Below, in pieces: positions 58,892 through 64,000 of a DNA stretch of 64,000 bases. The DNA is from Bombardia bombarda (Eukaryota > Ascomycota > Sordariomycetes > Sordariales > Lasiosphaeriaceae), in NCBI GenBank assembly GCA_030512295.1, contig JAULSR010000001.1, positions 434,001-498,000 of the forward strand. The letters are read 5' to 3'. The notes under the pieces are model-generated. The model searched no databases. It saw only the letters and a list, made by a program, of their open reading frames with translations, and was not told the origin of the DNA. Made by a program: the position numbers and the translations under genes. Position 1 is the stretch's first letter, and every line of letters starts with the position of its first letter.

Positions 58892-61336
58892 ATGGACGAC
58901 GAGAATGCGAGACTACGGCAAGCTCTCGCCGAATCCGAGCGTTCGCGGGAAAATGAAAAGCGTTTGCGGGAAAATGAAAAGCGTTTGCGGGAAAATGCAG
59001 AGCGTTCGCGGGAAAATGAAAAGCGTTTGCGGGAAAATGCAGAGCGTTCGCGGGAAAATGCAGAGCGTTCGCGGGAAAATAAAAAGCGTTTGCGGGAAAA
59101 TGCAGAGCGTTTGCAGGAAAAGGCAGAGCAGATTACGCGACCGCAGACGCTTATGCCTTATCTTGAGGCTTGCCACTCTCTCAGTCTCGCTATTCAAGTG
59201 GTCACTCGTCGTTCTATGACTACGCAAGGCAATCCGACGAATCCTGTCGGCCGACTTTACCCTCGACGAATCATTCCGTGGGATGACTTCCCCGCGAGAC
59301 AAGAGGAGATATGGGAACAACTCTCAGAACCGTCCTTCACTTCCCAGCACCAATTCCCGTCCCAGACTCAGATGGACTACGTGCGGTCTTTGATCGGTTC
59401 CATCAGCAGCGAGGACGGTCTTCGATATTTCGAGCGCGATACAGTCAAAAACGCGGTGCAGAAGCTTATCGGCGTAATAAACGATAATATACTACTGCGA
59501 GACCGCTTTGGTCTACGCGGGACCGTGACATTCGAGAGTCACACAAACCTTGGCAATACCGAAAATAATCTCACCGAGTCTCTGTCCTTTAGCGAGGGTG
59601 GTACCAGTGATGGAACATCCGCCCGAACGGGACCGACCTACAAGGCTCAAAGCAAGATAAAAAGGAAGGGGAAGGGTAACCGAGCAGACAACTTTTGCAT
59701 TTACGAAACATCGGACGGCGTGATCGTCCCCAAGATAGCGATCGAATACAAAGCACCGCACAAGCTGACACAGGATGAGATAAGCACGGGCCTGGTATCC
59801 GAAGTCCAGCCAGATCGCGACGTGATCAACAAGGATGGTAAGGACTTTGCGTTTACGTCGAGGGCGCTCGCCGCTGCTGTTGTTACCCAGCTTTTCTCCT
59901 ATATGATTGGTAAGGGTATCCAGTATGGATATGTCTCTACGGGTGAGGCCTTTGTCTTTCTGTACATTCCAGACGATGCTAGCATAGTCTACTACTATGT
60001 GAGTGTGCCAAACTTGGACGTCCGCGACGACGACGAGACTCGGCTACATCGCACGGCTGTTGCACAGGTCTTCGCCTTCATTCTCCAGTCCCTCCGTGCG
60101 GAACCGCCTTCGCAAGTGTGGCATGATGCAGCTGCAACGCTTGATACCTGGGCTGTGGAGTACGACGATGTGCTGAGCAGAATCCCTGAAACGGTTCGTA
60201 AGGGAAAGCAGCCTCGCGCTTCCCCTTACAAAGCACAGCATTGGCGTGGGTTCAAACGCTCGCCAATTCGGACGCGTTCAAGCTGCCGGCCACCTGATAT
60301 CAGGTCGGGTCTTGGAGACGACAATAACGACGAAAATGCTCCCCCTTCACCGACGGCAGGTCGTTCGACTCGCTCTGGCAAGGAGGCAGCCAGTTCAAGT
60401 TCGGTCTTTAGCGGGAGGCGGGGACAAGGTGGGAGAGGGGGCCGACAGCAACGTGGGGCGGAGCAGACAAGAGGGGGCCGGCAGCAACGTGGGGCGGAGC
60501 GGACAAGAATACAGGACCGGCCGTACTGCACTCATCACTGTCTCCTCGGTCTGGCGTATGGCGGACCGATAGACGAGAGCTGCCCTAACGCCGAAAGCCA
60601 CGGATCCAGGCACATTAACCTCGCCAAGTTTAAGCCTCTTGTCCGCACTCAACTGGCCAAAGATCGCGGTCCTGATGCGGATTCCGTCTCGCTCTATTTG
60701 TCCGGCTCAATTGGAGCGCTCCTAAAGATTCGTCTGTCCGCCTTTGGATATACGTTCGTAGCTAAGGCTGTGGAAGCGCCATGCCTTAAGCGCCTCCAGC
60801 ATGAGGAGAAGATGTACGACCATCTTCGCTCTATCCAGGGGGAGCATGTTCCTGTGTGTCTTGGTCTGATAAATCTGGTCCTGCCATACTACTATGATGG
60901 TGGTGTCTTTAGACACCTCCTCCTTCTCAGTTGGGGTGGGCGACCTCTGCCCTACTGCACTAACCAGATCGACAAGACCCGTGTCATCGCTGCAGTTTCT
61001 GCGGCCTTTACAAGCCTACACCGACTGCAGGTCCTCCACGGCGACGCGGAAGCACGAAATATCACATATGATAAGGGTCCTATGATCGTAGATCTCGAAA
61101 GGGCGAAAGTCTGCGCTCGCGAACCTCTCGGCTCTATCCCCCGGACAGCCAGGTTCGGAAGAGGAATCGCGACACATTGCAGAAGCATGGAGATGATCCC
61201 TTTAGGAAAGAGCTGCGGTCGGTCGTGGAGAGCGTCTCGAGATGCTTCGGGGCAGTTACAGTTACCATGCCGCCTGACTCGAGACTTGTCCACAAATAAC
61301 GTATACGCAAAGGGCTGCTCGAGAAATATACGTTAG
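58892..61336 (+). CDS. PD-(D/E)XK nuclease-like / kinase-like fusion protein (C-terminus frameshifted)
   Basis: Large fusion protein, 814 aa as read from ATG 58892 (ACAATGGAC; the open frame begins at 58841). Parts: (1) coiled coil of nine 7-residue repeats (S/LRENxKR type, about residues 16-78); (2) a restriction-endonuclease-like domain with RADNF followed by EYKAP (E285, K287), matching the D..ExK core; (3) a low-complexity linker with a 12-residue RGG-rich unit in duplicate; (4) CTHHC..CPN zinc-ligand-like cluster (from C546); (5) a kinase-like lobe with HGDAEARN (H716, D718, N723) and DLE (D734). This architecture is known from Crinkler/CR-type eukaryotic proteins and fungal repeat-borne genes. 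At a C5 run (61138-61142) the frame appears shifted; another frame then reads as a plausible C-terminus to TAA 61299. Described only; activity unknown. Confidence 0.78.
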   Translation: MDDENARLRQALAESERSRENEKRLRENEKRLRENAERSRENEKRLRENAERSRENAERSRENKKRLRENAERLQEKAEQITRPQTLMPYLEACHSLSLAIQVVTRRSMTTQGNPTNPVGRLYPRRIIPWDDFPARQEEIWEQLSEPSFTSQHQFPSQTQMDYVRSLIGSISSEDGLRYFERDTVKNAVQKLIGVINDNILLRDRFGLRGTVTFESHTNLGNTENNLTESLSFSEGGTSDGTSARTGPTYKAQSKIKRKGKGNRADNFCIYETSDGVIVPKIAIEYKAPHKLTQDEISTGLVSEVQPDRDVINKDGKDFAFTSRALAAAVVTQLFSYMIGKGIQYGYVSTGEAFVFLYIPDDASIVYYYVSVPNLDVRDDDETRLHRTAVAQVFAFILQSLRAEPPSQVWHDAAATLDTWAVEYDDVLSRIPETVRKGKQPRASPYKAQHWRGFKRSPIRTRSSCRPPDIRSGLGDDNNDENAPPSPTAGRSTRSGKEAASSSSVFSGRRGQGGRGGRQQRGAEQTRGGRQQRGAERTRIQDRPYCTHHCLLGLAYGGPIDESCPNAESHGSRHINLAKFKPLVRTQLAKDRGPDADSVSLYLSGSIGALLKIRLSAFGYTFVAKAVEAPCLKRLQHEEKMYDHLRSIQGEHVPVCLGLINLVLPYYYDGGVFRHLLLLSWGGRPLPYCTNQIDKTRVIAAVSAAFTSLHRLQVLHGDAEARNITYDKGPMIVDLERAKVCAREPLGSIPRTARFGRGIATHCRSMEMIPLGKSCGRSWRASRDASGQLQLPCRLTRDLSTNNVYAKGCSRNIR
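58937..59127 (+). repeat. 21-bp coding minisatellite (heptad coiled coil)
   Basis: About nine units of GAGCGTTCGCGGGAAAATGAA-type sequence, alternating AAGCGTTTG and GAGCGTTCG forms. Each encodes seven residues, preserving a coiled-coil heptad. Copy number is likely to vary between strains. Confidence 0.9.
60435..60506 (+). repeat. Duplicated 36-bp coding repeat
   Basis: Two nearly identical 36-bp units encode RGGRQQRGAEQT-like 12-mers in the linker of the nuclease-kinase protein, giving an RGG-type, possibly nucleic-acid-binding, segment. Confidence 0.85.
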
Positions 61337-61364
61337 GAAAGGGGGAGTCGCGATGGGATCAACG

Positions 61365-62118
61365 AGGCGGAAAAATCAAGCGGGGTTACCGTACAATAAA
61401 AAGTCGATTTTTCTACGTGTTTTGCCCTGTTTTTTTGGCTCCGGGCCCCCTTGTATGTGGCCCACATTGGTGCCTTGGCAAGTATACTCTAACCCTGGTT
61501 TAATTATTAGTTTGGTATAAAGTAGGGGGTAGTTGTGGGTAAAAGACAGGGGCTGACAGCCAATTGCTGAGGCTAACTAGCGCTATAGAAATACAACTAA
61601 ATTACATACTAAGACATGAATTTGTACTGCATATAGGTAAAGAAAAGTGTATTCAAATGTCGTCTATGTAGTCCAAAAAAAGAGCCCAAAAACGGCCAAG
61701 TCGGAACCAAAAAAGCTAGCCAAATCGGGAAGTCAGTAGCCAGTATAACTACCCTGGGCCCTCTTTTGACTGCCCTGAGCGTTGACTAACTAGCTGGCTG
61801 ATTTGAATGACTGTCAGTTCAAATTGACTGATTTTAACCGATTTCCACTTTGATCGGCGCCCTTGAACAGTCGAAATCAGTCAAAATCGCCTGAAAAAAA
61901 TGAGAAAAGTGAGGCTTTTGGTGATGATTTTGGTGGTCAGATGAGCAATACTAACCAAGACGGATTTTTCGTTGTTCAAGTTGGCTGTACGGGCTGAAAA
62001 TTATATAATTGGCTGATGACCCCGGGCCGGGACCCCAGTCAAAAAAAGAACCAAACTAACAATTAAACCAGGGTTGGACTGTAGACATTTAACATTTGAC
62101 ACCCCGGTGGAGGTGTAC
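61365..62118 (+). repeat. Direct repeat, right copy, interrupted by a MITE
   Basis: The same ~155-bp segment as 58413-58567, split at GCAAG-TA-GACATTT by the element at 61485-62081. It forms the right terminus of the larger unit. Confidence 0.85.
61485..62081. mobile_element. Fot1/pogo-like MITE (597 bp, TA target duplication)
   Basis: 31-bp terminal inverted repeats match at 27 positions: TACTCTAACCCTGGTTTAAT... on the left and CAGTCCAACCCTGGTTTAAT... as the reverse complement of the right end. A TA duplication flanks it (61483-61484 and 62082-62083), and the uninterrupted target GCAAGTAGACATTT is preserved in the left direct repeat at 58413-58567. This proves insertion. There is no coding capacity, so it is a non-autonomous Tc1/mariner (Fot1-type) element. 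Confidence 0.88.
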
Positions 62119-63648
62119 ATTAACGCCGGTGCTATCCGTGGGATAGAGTGGGACCCTTGAAGCCAAGGATTTGCATCATTCTGTGCTGGGTGGAGATGTT
62201 CTGATTGGGAGGATACATGATCATAGGTACATCAGTTACACTCACACATTGCTAATGGTTGAATGTGAACGTGACCAATTATAGGATATATAGGCTGCTA
62301 GTCTATTGACTCGGGTATGATTCATTCAAATCTTTTCAGATAGGAAGTGAATGGATAAAATATCAGACGTATGGCAAAAGCTGGCAACCCGCACTGAGTT
62401 TTGTTTGAGTATGTGTGAATTTCTTTGTCCATGGTTAGTTATTGTGTTAGGACTGGAAATTACCATGAAGACCTCAGCAACATATAGAACTAAAGGCATG
62501 TGCCAAGCTCTGTCTTAATCCCTTGAAGTCTTGAACTCCAGATGAAACTGCGGTCTGCCTCACAGTCTTTACGGGTGTATTCAGTGTTACGAAGGGCGAG
62601 AGCAAAACTAGTCATTTCAGGGTACTTATACACAGCAGGACCCAAGGTTGTGCCCTTTCTAACCCTTCCTTCAAAGGGTTCAACTTCTAACCCTTCCTTC
62701 AAAGGGTTCAACGCCAAAACAAATAAAACACCAAACAGATACCAACCCTGCTCATCCTACGTCAAGGTTAGACTCGTCGTATACAGTATCGAATAGGGAA
62801 ACATGGCTAAGAAGACCAGCGAAAAGAAGACCAGACCCTCCCTTGGGAGGATAACGCAGAGGATGGTGCATAATTCCTCTCCATGGCTGGCAGATTACCA
62901 CAGCAGATGGACAAAATTGAACATCTTTCCCCCTCGAAATGCATAATGGCTTGTTTCTGACCTGGTTGCCTGGGTACTGTACCAAACCCGCTTTTGAACA
63001 TCAGGCCACCGGATTACCACATCAGGAATCACCGGTAGTTCTGTAGTTCAAGTAAGCGGCGCAAAGCTAGCAGTTCAAGGGTGGGCCGCCGAGAACCCAA
63101 AGCCCTAAACCCCCTAAATCCGTCGGGCATGTCCGCTGGGGGAGGGGGGGGCCACCTAATAGCCCCGCGAACTCCACCCCAAAGTCATCTGTGACATCTC
63201 AGTAACTGAATCTGTTTGGTGACTTTGCAGTCTTGCACACTCGCACAACAGCCACGAAGAACTGCACCTTCTTTCCCACCACCACCCCGAAACGGCTGCA
63301 ATGCCCGGACCCACGCCCGCGAAAACAAGACCAAACGGCGACAAAGAAAGCGAGCCGGTTCCCCGGGTTGCGCTTTTGGATCGCCGTCTCCACAGGAGCT
63401 CCACGAGGAGGGGGATGAGAGTTCCCTTGGACGCAAGGCGCCCCTCTTCGGGCCAAGCTTCTAACCTCATGATCACCACTCCTTACTCACCACCCCGCAT
63501 CTGGGACACACTGAATAAGTCGTCACAATGGACATTTATAACCATCTTTTCCCCCTACTATCCTCGCTCAGTAAACATCCTCACCCACCTTTGTTAACAA
63601 AATAACAAAGCAGTTTAAACAACCCATCCCTCAGAAAAAAAAAAAAAA
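62119..63648. other. Intergenic
   Basis: 1.5 kb between the mobile unit and the last gene. It holds the twin palindromic repeat at 62658-62712 and a G-rich stretch near 63138-63150. A 15-nt A run (63635-63649) abuts the next start codon. Confidence 0.5.
62658..62712. repeat. Two 28-bp direct repeats, each palindromic
   Basis: TCTAACCCTTCCTTCAAAGGGTTCAAC occurs twice with a 28-bp period. Each unit contains AACCCTT/AAGGGTT arms and can form a small hairpin. The function is unknown; it could be a binding site or a transcription end. Confidence 0.75.
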
Positions 63649-64000
63649 ATGCCCGAACGCATCAACATCATCATCACCGGCGCCGGCGGCCTCGTCGGCC
63701 CCCTCCTCGCCGCCCGCCTCCTCAACTCCCCGCAGTACCACGTCGTCCTAACCGACCTCGTCGACCCCGTCGTCCCCGCCGGCGTCGCCTACCCGCAGAA
63801 CGCCACCTGCCTCAAGGGCGACATCACCTCCCCTCCCTTCGTCGCGCAGCTCATCGCGGCCGCGCAGCCCGTCGGCGCCGTCTTCATCTTCCACGGCATC
63901 ATGTCGGCCGGCTCCGAGGCCAACTTTGAGCTCTCGCTGCGCGTCAACCTCGACAGCGTGCGCCTGCTGCTCGACCAGCTGCGCGTCGCCGCCAAGGGCG
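63649..64000 (+). CDS. NAD-dependent epimerase/dehydrogenase (D-erythronate dehydrogenase-like), 5' part
   Basis: Extended short-chain dehydrogenase start, cut by the window end; about 117 codons are visible with no intron. INIIITGAGGLVGPLLAARLL is the TGxxGxxG dinucleotide-binding loop, VVLTDLVDP carries the acidic residue after beta-2 that favours NAD, and VGAVFIFHGIMSAGSEANFELSLRVNLDSVR is typical of the DenD-like sugar-acid dehydrogenase group. ATG follows an A-rich leader. The active-site YxxxK lies beyond the window. Codon use is strongly C-ending, suggesting a well-expressed gene. Confidence 0.85.
   Translation, partial: MPERINIIITGAGGLVGPLLAARLLNSPQYHVVLTDLVDPVVPAGVAYPQNATCLKGDITSPPFVAQLIAAAQPVGAVFIFHGIMSAGSEANFELSLRVNLDSVRLLLDQLRVAAKG

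Larger units (their letters stand above)
58198..62127. mobile_element. TIR-bounded unit carrying a nuclease-kinase gene
   Basis: The left end GTACACCTCCACCGGGGTGC (58205) matches, inverted, the right end ending GGTGGAGGTGTAC (62118); the inverted repeats are about 28 bp with one mismatch. The flanks share TAACGCC: 58198-58204 on the left and 62121-62127 on the right. The right copy is separated from the inverted repeat by AT, so a 9-bp duplication with two mismatches or an 8-bp one offset by a few bases are both possible. Inside are a second copy of the right-end segment (58413-58567), the nuclease-kinase gene and a nested MITE. No transposase is present, so movement would need one in trans. 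The superfamily is not assigned; 8-9-bp duplications occur in hAT and Mutator-like elements. Confidence 0.65.

Noticed and set aside
58937..59127. CRISPR-like repeat array
   Set aside because: Contiguous 21-bp coding repeats without spacers, encoding heptads in a eukaryotic gene.

Overview
The window is nuclear DNA of a filamentous ascomycete, most likely a sordariomycete. Genes carry short introns (about 50-150 bp) with GTAAGT-type donors and CTAAC/CTGAC branch points. The content is typical of that group: several cytochrome P450s, a fungal rhodopsin-domain membrane protein, Dbp6, GPI3/PIG-A, an alkyltransferase-like protein and a Ras-GEF. Genus cannot be fixed from sequence alone. Most gene models were rebuilt exon by exon; wherever a full exon chain is given, the phases close.

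Layout. (1) 1-11.2 kb is P450-rich: a P450 cut by the window start, a seven-helix rhodopsin-domain protein, a complete P450 and a P450 with an in-frame stop. No PKS, NRPS or terpene synthase is visible, so a metabolite cluster is not shown. A degenerate ~153-bp tandem repeat lies between the rhodopsin gene and the second P450. (2) 11.7-29.1 kb is mostly housekeeping: Dbp6 and GPI3 (divergent), an Hsp70-like ATPase with seven exons, a coiled-coil protein of unknown function, an RBR ubiquitin ligase with two alternative last exons, a histidine-phosphatase protein with a PCNA-motif-like tail, and an alkyltransferase-like DNA repair protein. (3) 29.7-43.4 kb is gene-poor. It holds a tRNA-like gene with an odd anticodon and a secreted endonuclease/phosphatase-fold protein whose jacalin-like tail is out of frame. 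(4) 43.5-47.1 kb is a large SH3-REM-CDC25 Ras-GEF, followed by a gene-poor 4 kb. (5) 51.4-58.0 kb holds a Kre9/Knh1-like membrane protein with a decayed tandem copy, a GT25 glycosyltransferase and a multi-span membrane protein with a poly-Asn tract. (6) 58.2-62.1 kb is the most interesting part. It looks like a mobile unit with terminal inverted repeats and a short probable target duplication, carrying a PD-(D/E)XK nuclease-like plus kinase-like fusion gene between near-identical ~155-bp direct repeats. A Fot1/pogo-like MITE has inserted in the right-hand copy. (7) The window ends inside a short-chain epimerase/dehydrogenase gene.

Two genes (near 34.03 kb and 61.14 kb) lose frame exactly at a run of five G or five C. 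Residual indel errors in the assembly should be excluded before these are called pseudogenes.
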